From the NCBI GenBank assembly GCA_964019415.1, contig OZ025873.1, positions 6,082,169-6,146,168 of the forward strand: DNA of 64,000 nt. The letters are read 5' to 3'. The notes beneath the pieces were generated by a model. It saw only the letters and a program-made list of their open reading frames with translations, was not told the DNA's origin and ran no database searches. Positions 48,608 to 62,300 of the stretch are shown here, piece after piece. This DNA is from Ianthella basta (Eukaryota; Porifera; Demospongiae; Verongiida; Ianthellidae). Positions within the stretch are counted from its first letter, which is position 1; each line of letters starts with the position of its first letter. The position numbers and the translations under genes were made by a program.

Positions 48608-50371
48608 TCAAACAGCCTTGAAGTTGGCGTAGGTATCAAATGAGTCCAAGTAGGACTGGAGGATCTCAAAGCACAACTTGTACTGGTCCTGGAGATGGAG
48701 AAGGAATAGCTCTCCATAGCACATTTACATAAAGTGCAACCATAAAAATGATAGAAAGAACATTTTGGGCGGGCTGTAATGAATTCGAAATTGTGTACAG
48801 TATTGAACAATTCTATTTTGTTCCAGATTGTGTAGTAAACTACGAAGGGCATTATACACTCTGCAGTCAGATATATATTAGTATAAGAATAGCCAAGTAC
48901 TAACACTGGTGTAGACCATGTGTGGTCTCTGTGCTCTTGCTGCCTTGACTGTCTGGAAGATGTCCACTCCTCCTTCAACTTTGACTCTCTCAATTTCAGA
49001 CATACAAGTAATGAACACACCACTGCGAGACATGCCGTCACTGGAGGAAGGGAAGGATAAATGCATATGTGTGTGTGGGGGGGGGGGGGGAGGGAGAGAA
49101 AGAGAGTGAAGAGCATTATTAATGACTATATTTCCTTATTCTTATCTTAAATCCTAAAATAACACTCACTTATACATAAATACAGACACACAAACTGTAA
49201 GAGACTCACTCGCACATAACCATCAGTGTTCCCTTGCCATCCTGCTGCTTGTACTCCACTTCTCCCATCATCTTCAGCATGGAGTCGACAGGGGGAGAGC
49301 CCTCCCTCGGCCAGGAGAGAAAGTGGAACAGGGTCACATCAAGGGGGTTGCCTGAGCTCTGAGTAGAATGTATTAATAAGGCAATTATATGCACACATTC
49401 CTTTACACAAGACAGCAGTACTGACATACGTACCCGGTTCTTCTCTGTAACCTGCAGAGTGGTCATCTCCCAATCTGACTCTGGCATGGTTCCTACATAG
49501 GTCACAGTCAAATGACCGTACTCCATGGAGTGAATTGATTCACTTGGCCAGAATTGGGAACACATCATCTACAGCCATAAATTTTAGGCACATAATTGTT
49601 ATATTCATAACAGATACTTACACATCTAAATGCTCTCTGTGCTCTCAAATTTCATGCACCAACAGTTCGTATTCACTAGTAAACAGATAGGTCATCTGTT
49701 GATTGAAGTATAAGTATATATATGCACAAATTTACCTTCTTCCCTTCCTTCAGTGGACACAGCAGTACAACTGTCTTGGTCTTGAGCTGCCAGATCAGCT
49801 CCCAGACATCAGTCCTGGTAGACTCCAGTGGAGACTGGGCAGCCACAAAGCCACGACGCTGGGAGTAGCTCTGATGAATGATGATGATGACAAAAGTTTA
49901 ATTATAGTACTGCAGTGCAAGATGTAAGGCAAAAAAGGTAGTGTGTTACAGGTTTGTGTGCCAGCCTAGTCCACTCACTGCCAACATGGTGGCGTTAATG
50001 TAATCAGCAGCATTGTTGGGTGGTCTTCCAGCAATATGGAGGTATTTGGTTGAGTCTGATTGAGGGAAAGATATTAATAGTGTTTAACATGTTATAGAAA
50101 GTTCTTTTCGGCAACAGCTTCACATTATACTGATTTGACTGTGATTCCAGAAGTGACTGAATCAACTCTTCTTTACGTACAGTTACTTTTTATGTGTGAT
50201 GTTAGTACACTATGTTTGCATAATTATATAATATAGTGGAGAATTGTGAAGGTTATTCAATAAGACCTCACATGGGTATTTGTCCTTGTATCTGTTCCTC
50301 TTAGCAACTACACTCTTCTTGGCAAAAGCATCATCCTCACTCGTTGGCTGCTTGCACACTGATTCAATGAG
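48608..50371 (-). CDS. RPTP domain D2, probably inactive
   Basis: It has K-R-N-R-Y, A-D-Y-I-N-A-T, F-V-A-A-Q and W-E-L-I-W-Q. The acid loop reads S-W-P-R-E-G, so the general acid Asp is lost. The signature reads M-C-D-D-G-M-S-R-S-G, keeping Cys and Arg but replacing the His and the Ser after Cys. This is the usual pattern of a regulatory D2. The protein ends soon after L-C-F-E-I-L-Q-S-Y. Confidence 0.85.
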
Positions 50372-53300
50372 CTGTACAAATCAGTAGTGAAGTCATGCTG
50401 TGAAACTTAATGCAAATGTGATATTATACACAGTACAAATGTTTTGAGCATTCTTTGGGATTTCATGAGATGAGTGTAGTTTACTCCAACAAATTATATA
50501 ATACTCACTAATTTTGTAAAAGCAATAGTCAGTAGAAAGAAAGTGAGATAATGATACTAGAATAATTATAAGGGAAGCTACCTACAATGTGTTTCAAATC
50601 AGCTATACATAATGTAATTTCAAACTCTACCTCAAACTCTTTCACAAATCCACTCTGTCCTGCTTCATCCTTCTTCTCCATGTCACCAATGACAAATTGG
50701 AGCTCGTGTGCAATCACACTTGTGTCTCCGCAAGTGATGTAGTCACTCAAGGCATCATGGATGAAAGCATACTGGTCCTGTTGAGGAACATTTGAAAGTA
50801 CATTTATCAGGCACATTTTACAGATCTGCATGTGCAGAAGGCACACTCAGAATGTATTCAACTATGTTTCTATAATGCTCTCACCAATGTCTGTACCATC
50901 TGTTTCCTCCTGGTCCTCATTTCATTGACAAACTCAAAGATGTTGATGTCATCTCTCTCCTTCAGTCTCTCCATCATTGCATCAAGAGTGATGAAAGTAC
51001 CAGTACGGCCCACACCAGCACTACATAGGATAGAATGCATAAAGCTAACAAATGGCTTGGGCATGCTAAATGGACATCCTTGGAATGCCTGTAATTCTAC
51101 AGTCACTGTGTAATATAATTATAATAATGTTAAATAAAACTCATGCTTGTTTTGCTTGAATACAATTTGTGTTTGTAGAAATGTCTCTGGGCAAAATGAT
51201 CCATTAGGCAGAGGATATCAACATTACAAAATAAACAGAAAGAAGTAGACAGGAAAATAGGATTTTGGCAAGTTTGGCAATAGCAAGTGCCTTGCTATCC
51301 TGTTGCCATCATGAAATAGATCATTATAATTTGTACTTAGGCAATTATTTCTTCCACAACATTTTTTGGGCAAAAGAAAATGCAGGTAGGAAGAGCTGAT
51401 GTAAAGGTATGACACATACATGCATTTATTTGCAGCTTCAATTAGCAGTTTACATGCACTGTAGATTAGAAATAATTATAATGTAAAATTGCTAATTAAG
51501 TCCTGTAATGTCGAGTAATGATGTACTCTGTAGGAAGATGTAAGAAGCAGTAGGTACCTACCTGGGAAGAGCTGATGTAAAGGTATGACACATACATGCA
51601 TTTATTTGCAGCTTCAATTAGCAGTTTACATTCACTGTAGATTAGAAATAATTATAATGTAAAATTGCTAATTAAGTCCTGTAATGTCGAGTAATGATGT
51701 ACTCTGTAGGAAGATGTAAGAAGCAGTAGGTACCTACCTGCAGTGCACCACCATGGGTACTTGATCGTTGCTGAGTACTTTCCTCACTTCCTGAACAAAC
51801 TTGATCAGTGAGGAGGGATGTATGGGCACTCCATGGTCAGGCCAGGAGGTGTACTGGAAGTGGGTCAGCTTGTGGGGCTTGTCAGTGGACTGTGGCATGC
51901 ATACAAGTGAATGGAAGAATTGAATAGTTTATAATTATAGCTTTTACAAAACATTAACTTGTACATGGGCAGACAAGTGATAGCTAATAGGAGGTACAAT
52001 ATACCATTTCACTAACTCTCTTGCAAGTTCCAAGATATGTGCCAATTTTTGCCCTTAGTCAACGTTTTGGAGCCAGAATTACACCATTTTAGAATAGACA
52101 CTGCTACAACTCATTTCATTAATTTAATTATTGCTGTGATGAGTTAAAATATCTGTGCCATTGCATACGAATATGCAAATATATCTAATGCTGTTTACCC
52201 ACATTCTGAATGGTAAGGTCCCTGACTTCATATTCTGCAAAAATTCTGTGCCCCGTGGTGACCACAGTGAAGCCTCTCCCAGCACTGTAAGGTTCGTCCA
52301 GGTCATCATTCCAATACTGCTCACATTTGGGCTGGTGTGGGAAGAATATATAAACTTATGCAAAAATTACTATACTCATATCCCCACCACATTATTTAGT
52401 AAAATATGCTGATATACCTGGTTACACTATTATAAAATCCCTACTTACACAGCACGGTATACTATTATTATATAGTCTCGCACGCCAGCCGTTCGTTCCT
52501 GTGGGCGCGCAATAGGGGAAATAGGGGCTGGTGCGCGAGACTAATTATTATACATGTACCAGCTTAGATCATGAACTGCCCTGGTTATAAGATTTGCCAG
52601 ATACATAAAAATTTAAAGGTGTTGCAACTCACTAAAATAGCCAATTTTAGCTTTCAAACAAGAACACATGAAACAGCCTTTTGAGATGTGATATATAAGA
52701 GGTCGGTGCATATACTGATACTCTACCAACAATATTATAGTTAATAGAGGAAATATTTTGAGTAGGTTATATGCACAATGTCACATATTGCAACTCAACC
52801 TTTCCATTTTCCTTCACATTGGTCAACATCACTACTACTGTTGGCTTCTGTTCCCAAATCATCTGCCAAAATATGGAGACTTCTTCAGGCTTGGGGCCTG
52901 TACAAGTAGTACAAAATTTGGCGCAGATATTAAATAAAGAGATAAGATGCACAATTAGCTTAATGTAATGCATAGAACTTACTAACATTCACATTGGCAA
53001 TGGCAATTAATCTAAGATAAGCCATTTTTTGTTCCCTTACATTCCAAAACAATGAAAAAATAGTACTAACCTTGAGCAGCAATGTACTGGTTGGTCCGTA
53101 CATATCCCTGCATGGAATGTTGTAATTGGATCATCCAATTGCATTTTTTGAGCTTATGTGATAATTAGCTCCAATAACAATACAGCAATTACTGAATACT
53201 GCCATAACAAACCTACAGTGAGGAGCTCAATTTCCCTATATATTCTCACTTCAATGTATGAGGCATTGATGTAGTCAGATCCATTATCATCTAGCAGTCT

Positions 53301-56300
53301 GAGGATCACCCTTGAGTGGTCAACTGAAGAACACATATATATGCATATACTGAGTGCAGGTCTGTACATGAACAGAATGTATCAGTCTTACAGAACAGAT
53401 TATTTATCTTACGTAAAATGAGCAGAATATAGTAGCAGATTTGCCTGTGCTAATGCAATAAGCTTACAAATGTTGCATACTATTTTGGGATTTCTGTCAA
53501 ACTCACAGGTGTTTGTATTGAGGTAACGGTTCTTGGCACTGTTTTGCTTAGCAATGCTGCTGGAACCATTAGGATCGTCGTGGATCATCTGTATAATTAT
53601 AGGAATGTGTGAATGCAAGGAAGTATGTATAGACATTGATATGCACAGCATTGTAAGCACTGTAATCCTACTGCCAGAAACAATTTCCACTCTTACCCTA
53701 AATTCTCTCTCAAAGCCTTCATTGCTATTTTGATGCATATCCCTCACGTGGGCGTGGAACAAGAGCTTGGATACAGTGTTTGGATTATTGACAGGTATCT
53801 CTGCAATTTCATACACTGCATTGTACAGAAGACAAACTAATGACAATTAACCCAAGAGCAAACTGATACATATTGTATTATTCCTGATAACATGCCAAAT
53901 TGAAGATGGCATTGCATGGCAAGTCTAGATACAATATATATAGAGCACAGCTCAACTTACCCATAATACTATAATTTTTAGCTGCACATTGGCAATTATC
54001 AGTCATGAGATGACAATATATAACAGGCCATTAACATGCGAGCAAGTAAAGTATGAGTCCTATGCATGCTGGCACATGAACGTGCCTGGTTCTGGTGCCA
54101 CCAGCTGATCATCATCAACAACATTGGGGTCCACAATATCTGCCATTGCTATTGGTTCATTTACTTTGCATTTGCAAAAGGCAAATCTCTTCTTGCCATT
54201 GTACTTCCTGCAGGAGACAAAGGCACATTGCTTGTATGATAAGGAACATAACATTGAAATTCAAGGTAGATCCGTTCTTGTTGTATTTGCATATACAGTA
54301 GCTATAAAGAAACTAGCCAACCAGCAATTTACTTCATTTGAAAGTGTGCCTATTTGCAAAGGAACTTGCCTGGCAAAATAACAACCACTTAGACCCAAAA
54401 GGAAAAGGACTATGACAATGACAACAGCTGCAATGGCAGTGCCTGCCCCTGTGTACAAATTGAAAGAAAGGCACAATTGATATACACACAGTACACATAA
54501 TAAAGAGAGGTACATGTAGAATGCAGTCAATATGCCAGGCTTCAAAGTAGAAGGGCAAGATAGAATAATAAATAAATAAATGAATATAATTAATATGCTC
54601 ACCAATTCCAACACTTGTATTGACAGAGGTTTTGGACTCTGGCAAGACAGCCTCAATCAAGACAGTGTAACAGTTATCTGAGCTTAGCTCATCAATGATT
54701 ATTGGTGATCTTGAATTGGTATGCACTGTAAACTCTGCTGGACCTGAAGTGTTGTTGTTGTCCATGTCCACCATCCAGTAGCTGATCCTGTATGTACCTT
54801 TATCTGGTACTGACACACTCAAAGTGGGGAAGCTGCTGTTGTTAACCCACTCTGCTGACACTCCAGTCACTGTGAAATGTGGAAATCCTTGTCATTGCAG
54901 TTAAGGAATGTGAATTGAGGTAAATTTCGCATTTGAAGACCTGATTGCGCTGCTGACCCAAATAGTAGGTATTATAGCTATATCATTAACAGTGTGAGAT
55001 TAAGCTATTACATCAGTGGTCTCAATGTTCCAGTGTTTGTCTACCCTTACATTATTATTTACATTTAATGTTACATTTGTATGGGTACATTTTATAAAGG
55101 TTATGCACAAATTGTGCACTGTATTAATTATTGTAGTGCTTATTACTACATTACAATATTGTTGAATGAGAAATATACTGATTCTGAAAACTTACCATTT
55201 GTGACAATGTCCACCATCCTGAAGCCCACACTGACAGGCTCACTCACTGCACCAGGGTTCCTGGCCTGCACTGTCACTGTGCCAGCACTGCACAAGGGGA
55301 GTCCAGTGAAGGTTGCCGTTGTGATGGGGTGCTCAACGGATGTGGAGTGATTGATGTTCATTCCTGTCATAGTAGTACTGATTGTGTAGTTGTTCACAAA
55401 CTGCTTGGCATCATCAGCTGGATACCATGACACTTTCAGCGTTTGATTTCGAAGAATAAGCAGTGATGCTGTATAATGTTATTATATACATTATAATTAT
55501 TGGAAAGAGAAAACATTGGGAATGTTAACTTTACTAATTTTGGCTGTGAGTAGGGAGGCTACAAAGTAAACTTACGCATGTTTATTGCTTTTGGAGCTGT
55601 GTAAAAGACTTTGATACTACTATTAATGCTCAGAAGTTGCCCAATAGCCTGCACTATTACTTGATAGGCTGTGTTGGAGACTAATCCATCAATTTTGTAT
55701 GATAATGCGGTACCATTAAGTTTTCCTGATGTACCCATTGGAACAGTCCCATTCATCCAGAATACATTGTATTCAGTACTGTCAGGTGAGGATGATGCTG
55801 ACCAACTGATTAACAAACTGTGTAGAGCTGAAATGGTCAGTGTTACAAGTGGACTAGTTGCATCTGTATAATAAAATAATTTCAACATTGTGAAATACGG
55901 AGCAAAGAGCTATAACAATTATGTGCAAGGAGTAAGATAACTGAAGCCTATGTATAATATTGTTATAACACAATGACACTGTTGGTGCATGAGGAAGCCA
56001 TGCAGTGAGCTGAAGGTAGCCATAATATAATGTAATTAATCTCAAGAACATAGAGGTGCATGTGCAACAGAATAGAAGTTGAAATAAATTTTGCATTGGC
56101 TGGCTGCAGAAGTACGTAGTGTGCCTTGCCCCTCTCAGCATGCAATTAACTATTACACAATCACTCGTGCAACCAGAATGACAACTCACTGCTGTAAGTA
56201 GTCTTTGACTGTATCTCACTCCAATTACCATGTCCAATGACAGACAGTGCTCTTACACGAACCAGATACTCAGAACTGGCAACTAGCTGATGAATTTCAT

Positions 56301-59300
56301 ATGATGTGTGCAATGATGGGACTTCAATTGCATTGCTCCAGGAAGTAGCCCCACTTCTTCTGTACTGCACATGGTACTGAGAGATGGACACATCACTTTG
56401 GGGAGCGGTCCAGTTCACCATTAGAGCTGGTCTTCCTGACCTCACTGATGCAGACACAGTCACACCAGTTGCTTGAGATGGGACTGCCATAGTAAGGAGC
56501 CAATAAATGCATAAAAGTCCACATATTAGGAAGAAGTGATCAATAGCAAAATGCTAAGATTCAGAAATAAAATTCAATTTTTGCAACCTATACCATCGCT
56601 TGACCCCACTTTGACTACAGTCCCCTCACACAGTACTGTCCAGTACCAATTGTATTAACTGAATCAACATACACTTGATACTCAGTGTTAGGCAGGAGAC
56701 CGGTCACTTCAGCTGGGGATTGCATTGCACTCATGTACTGATACCTACTGACACCACTGCCTCTGATGTGGTACCGAATACTGAAACTGGTGGTGAAGAG
56801 TTCTCTCTTTAGTCAGAATCTAGAGAGTAATGAATCATAATACCCTCCATACTGCTGTTGTGCCCAGTACTACACCCAACCTAACCATCCAAACATTTCT
56901 CCTAATGTGGCTAATAATTGGTACTGCACCTTTAAATCCATTTTTAGGTCAGAAAAAGTGAGTAGCTGATGAAGGCATTTAGCACATAGACATGATACAT
57001 ACACAACCCTCTGTATGTATTCAGTACACCTGTTTTCAGCAATATTCATGGGTCCTGGAGTAAACGTTTCCTAGCTAACAGGAATTTGGCACATCCACAC
57101 TCACCATTGTATGTATTCACTGACTGCCAGTTGCTGAAGACACCACTTCCACTCTCCAAACGTACTGCTAACCTTACAAAGTACTGCTGCCCCACTGACA
57201 GGCCAGTGATGTTGTGTGGTGAGGAGGAAGGGAGTGTCGCATAAGAGGAAGTGTTTATCCCATGCTGAATCCTATACTGTGGATTAGTCACTCCACATAG
57301 GTTACTTGGAGGAGACCAGTTGACTCGGATTGCTCCTCGGGAAGGCAGCGGCTCCAATGAGACAGAGCGTGGTGCACCAACTGCAGCAAATAGATCATAC
57401 ACATGACATACTGTCACAGTGTCATTGCATTGTAAGATAACCCTAAATGGCCATAGTGCAAAATTAGATACAATGTTACACAGTATACATGGTGATGAAA
57501 CTACATAATTTGAACATGAAGCATGATAGGTGTAGGCATATAGCTCGCTATTATACCAAAGACCACCTTACCATTATCAGTTGTGGATGTTCTCATACAG
57601 CAGTAATGCCCATATCCAATTTGTGTTTGTGCTTCCACAGTGACTGAGTAACTTGTGGCTGGTGTGAGGTTGGTGATCATGTGTGAGGAGCTTCCAGAGG
57701 GTGCGATATCATTCATCTTACTACCACCTGTTGCCTGGTACATCACTCGATATTGAATTAATGTGAGAGGAGGTGTGGCAGCCCGAGGACTCCAAGTGAC
57801 CCGAAGAGACTGACATCCATTTGGAGAGACTGTGAGATCCCTTGGATAAGGACCTACAGTATAGAATTTGTTCAATTTCGCACAACACAGTATTTATTGG
57901 TAATATTTAGTCACACAGAACTAAGCATCTAAAAGTGCATCCTGTATCTGTATATAGATATAGTTACAATGATGGTGAAGAGTTCTGCAGCATGTGCCAA
58001 CATAACACAGTTTTCGATATATATGTTGTGCAAAAGGGTATGCAGCATTCCAGCAAGCGAAGACACTAGAATAGATACTGACAAAGGTCAAGAACTGCAT
58101 AACAGAAGAGTGGAAGAGCAGTTTCCTGCAAAGACAACCCATACCTCCAGTACCAAGAATACCCTTAGGATGAGACAGAGAGATGAAAGACCCTCAATAA
58201 CAACAAACAGCCTATGTTTACATCAAACTGTGTGACCATCACAGAGACAGCTAGCTACAGAGTGAACAGAAGTGTGAAGGCCCTCACCATCAGCTACAAT
58301 AAGGACGGAATTATTGAAACTGACATGCACCGACCTACAGCTGCTCACAGTATATATTTATTGAATTCCTTCCTAAATGCACCAAGCCTTACCCTCCTCC
58401 TGTGTTGTGAAGTTAATGGGCTATGACGTCTTATATTATTCAATTATCAACTTTTGCTGCACTGTTCACAACATGCCCAAGCACGTCATTATGTAAGACA
58501 TGTCACCTCACCAAGGAACACCTTAACTTACACCATAACATGTTGTAGCATTCAAGCCAAATGTAAATAAACTAGAGTACTCATAGAGTACATACCCCGC
58601 GCATGATAGCTATAGCTATCTAGCACTATAGAAGCAAAAGTGTGAACAAGGAGATAGGAATGAAAGCATTAAGTGTATATAATGGGTGACAATGCTAGCT
58701 ATGAAACACATTGACATGGGTTCATACTGTATACAGTAGTATAGCTGCCTGCAAGGTATCCACTATGCGTAGGTATATATAGCTGTCTACTATAAGGGCT
58801 CTGCCATTTTACATTCCTGGCAAATGATGGCCCAACAGAAAGCATCACTTAGTCTGCAAATGCTACAAACACCAGTGGTATTGAATCAATTTCAACATCA
58901 ATTTTCCACCAGTGGCAAACCCTACATGGCACTTACAAGTCCGCAGGTGTCTTGATGTTGAGATATGCCAAAATCTGTGTCGATGACGGCAACGACAGAA
59001 TTGATCAAATTACCCCTTGCACAATCGCACAGAGTAAAAATCATCTGTGTGGTAGCTGATTGTATCATTTACAGTTAAACATTCTAGCACAATTGCTTTA
59101 TTGCTACATGCTGCAATGCAGCTCAGTAAATCTACACAATAATATACTGTATATGAGCAATTAAATCAAGTAATTATTTACTATTTACTATTTATTATTA
59201 TTCAAGTAATTATAATTATGCAACGTGCGAAGAATGAAACAGTCAGGAAGGTATTCTATAACACGTATACATTTTAACAACTGAAAGTAGAATGTACTGT

Positions 59301-62300
59301 ATAGCTGGAAATGTTTGCGGTGATTATATTTGCAAAATGTAATGAATAATGAAGCTTGCAATTTTAATGTTAGCAGTTTAATGAACAGATCATTATATAA
59401 TCATAATAATACAAACGTTTAGCAGATATAATGCTTGCGGATCTTGCCAAAACCACAAACAGCAAAATATAATGCCTCACAAACATTTCCAGCCATATGG
59501 TTTTACAGAAACAATATTTCATGATGAAAAATGCATATTTTGCGATGCTTGCAGGACCACATAAAATGGTTGAGAAGAAACATAATAAAACATCATAGTG
59601 AAAATATACACTGCATATCATCACACACTATGATATTAGCATAGCTGCATGCTTGCACACACACAAACAGACACCATCTGAAATTTTATTGCTAGGAAAG
59701 ATTTAAGAAAGAAAGTGCATTCATGCTACTCACTGCTTAGCGTATTTACACTTTTCCTATCACTGTACTCTCCTCTGTCTCCTGCTGACACAGCAGCTGC
59801 CCAAATGCAGTAGGTGTAGCTATTCCTCTTGTCAGGGGGCATGACATGCAGAGAGATCTCATTTGTAGTGTTTGTCATCACTTCTTGAGCTCCAGTAGGC
59901 GGTTCTATCTGAGAACCTGCTGTTCTACTGTACAGCACCACATAGCTGACATCAGGATCATCCACTGCACTCAAGGTCACTTCCAGAGATGGATCAGCAT
60001 TAGGTGATGTACCCACAAATCCAGCTGTGACTGACACATTTTGAATTTTGGGCAAGGTTTGATCTAATGCAGCAATTTAATAGCACAATGTCAGTAAAGG
60101 CAACCAGGAAGTATTGTCCATGTATAAAGGGATCTTGAGACACAGTGAGCTAAGAAGCATGTTATAACAATGCGCAACTATATGCCCAGGCAATGACACA
60201 GTCTTCTATACTGTTCATCACTATTATACTACTAGCTGAGTACACTGTACCAAGTAGAATGAAGCCAGAAGGAGATTCACATAATAGGCAATGATCTTTT
60301 GAAACTAAACACATAATATATAATTATGTGTTTAGCTTGGCGCCTTAATTGAATGGGTAGACAAGTACAGATGACGACAGACAATCAAATGGAATGCTAG
60401 TCCCAAACATCCATCATATATATATACGACATGTGTAGGTGAAGCTAACAATAGGAGAATGTTGTGCTTTCACTGTATTTTGACCTTGAAAACTTTGAAA
60501 GGCAGCATAAGAGTGGCAAATTTGAATGTTTACTGCTACGACTCATGTCACAACTGCAACTAGGTCGTGTTTGCACTAGTATATTTATTATTGGCCATCC
60601 ATGGTATGCACGTGCACATTATATTGCCAGATCCTACCATGCAGGACAAAGCCTGGATCACAGTTGTAGGTCACTATAGGCCATTGGGGTGGAATGAAGT
60701 GGTTGTTTGACCATGAGTATAGGGTTATGATGAGGTGCAGAAGAAAGAAATGATACAAATTCAGTCTGACTACATAATTATACACCTTGCCTTACTATGT
60801 TACAACTTTCCTGCCGCTTTAACTATATGCATCATCAGGAAGATGATTTCATTGCATTATTCACAGTTACCTTGCACATGCACATTTACATGTGTATCCT
60901 GCAAGATAACTAAATGATGTACATATGTCCACTGATTTATCATGGACACAATATACTATGAAAACTAAATATCACTTCAGTGATGCTCCCATTATGCACT
61001 TTGTACATAAATGAGTAGCTTACGCTTGCATTTAGGCACACTCCCAGCCCACTTTCTCCTGGACTGGCAGGTTCTATCATTTGCTCCTTCAATTATGTAG
61101 CATGTTAGATAGCTAAAATTATTAACAATGTCCCACAACCAAACCTAGCATGCAAATAACTCACAATTGCACTGAGGTATTCTCCCACTCCACATTCCAG
61201 TGGACTGACAGGTTCTAGTCTTTGATCCCTGTAGTGTGTAACGTTCATCACAGGTGTAGGTCACTACAGAGTTGTAGGCTGTACTGGAGAGCGTGCGTTG
61301 ACCATTGGTGGGAGCACCAGGATCACCACAGTTGACGACTGCAATGGAGAGGCAGTTATGAGTAGCTTTTTGTAGTTTACTACTCCATCAATGCACATAA
61401 TATTATACTGTAATAATATTACATGCACATAGACATTTCTGAAGCCTAACACAATTGTATGAAGTCAACGTAGTCGTTCAACATGAATCAATCTCCAACT
61501 AAGTTCAGCGAATAACAAAACAGCAGTATAGGCAAACAGTAACACACATGCACATTTATGAGTAAGAGTATTACTTACACTGGGTAAGTACAGATTATCA
61601 GTTTCATACGCTCATACACCCACGCTCAAAATTATGTATGAATGGGCTTAAGTACAAACATTCACTCAGGTACACTTGAACTATGTACTAACACACACAT
61701 ACACACACACACACACAGACACACACGTGCACACACACACACACTCACACGTGCATGCACAATAGTACAAAATACATGAAAAATTAATATTACTACTATT
61801 TTATTCACTTTCTTTATATTCCATCCTCATGATAAGTATTGAGCCTTTTAAGGCAACATTTCAAGCTACCAAAATCAATAGCAGTCTCTAACAATAGCCT
61901 ATATACTAGTGGCAACACACATTTTTGTCATGTCACTGTCATGTTTGTCATTGATAGTTTCCATTTACTCTCGAATCAAGTCACTTCTTTCATGAAATTT
62001 GTCACAGTTTATAAGAATTAAACTTTCTGATTCTCCAAGGCAATCGATTGAATTGCCTAAACTCCTTGGCTGCTATTGCCTTTCATTACATCTTAACATG
62101 TATAGATCGGAACAAGCAACCCACTAGTGCAGATAGGTGTAATCCCACTCCACTGTCCATTGGCTTTGCACATTCGTGTCTTCGGTTCACTCAACATATA
62201 GCCTCTATTACAGCTGTAGACCACTGTGGACCCAAAGGTTGTACCAGATTCTTGGCGTTGACCATGAGTAATAGGTGGTGGATCACCACAGTTAACAACT

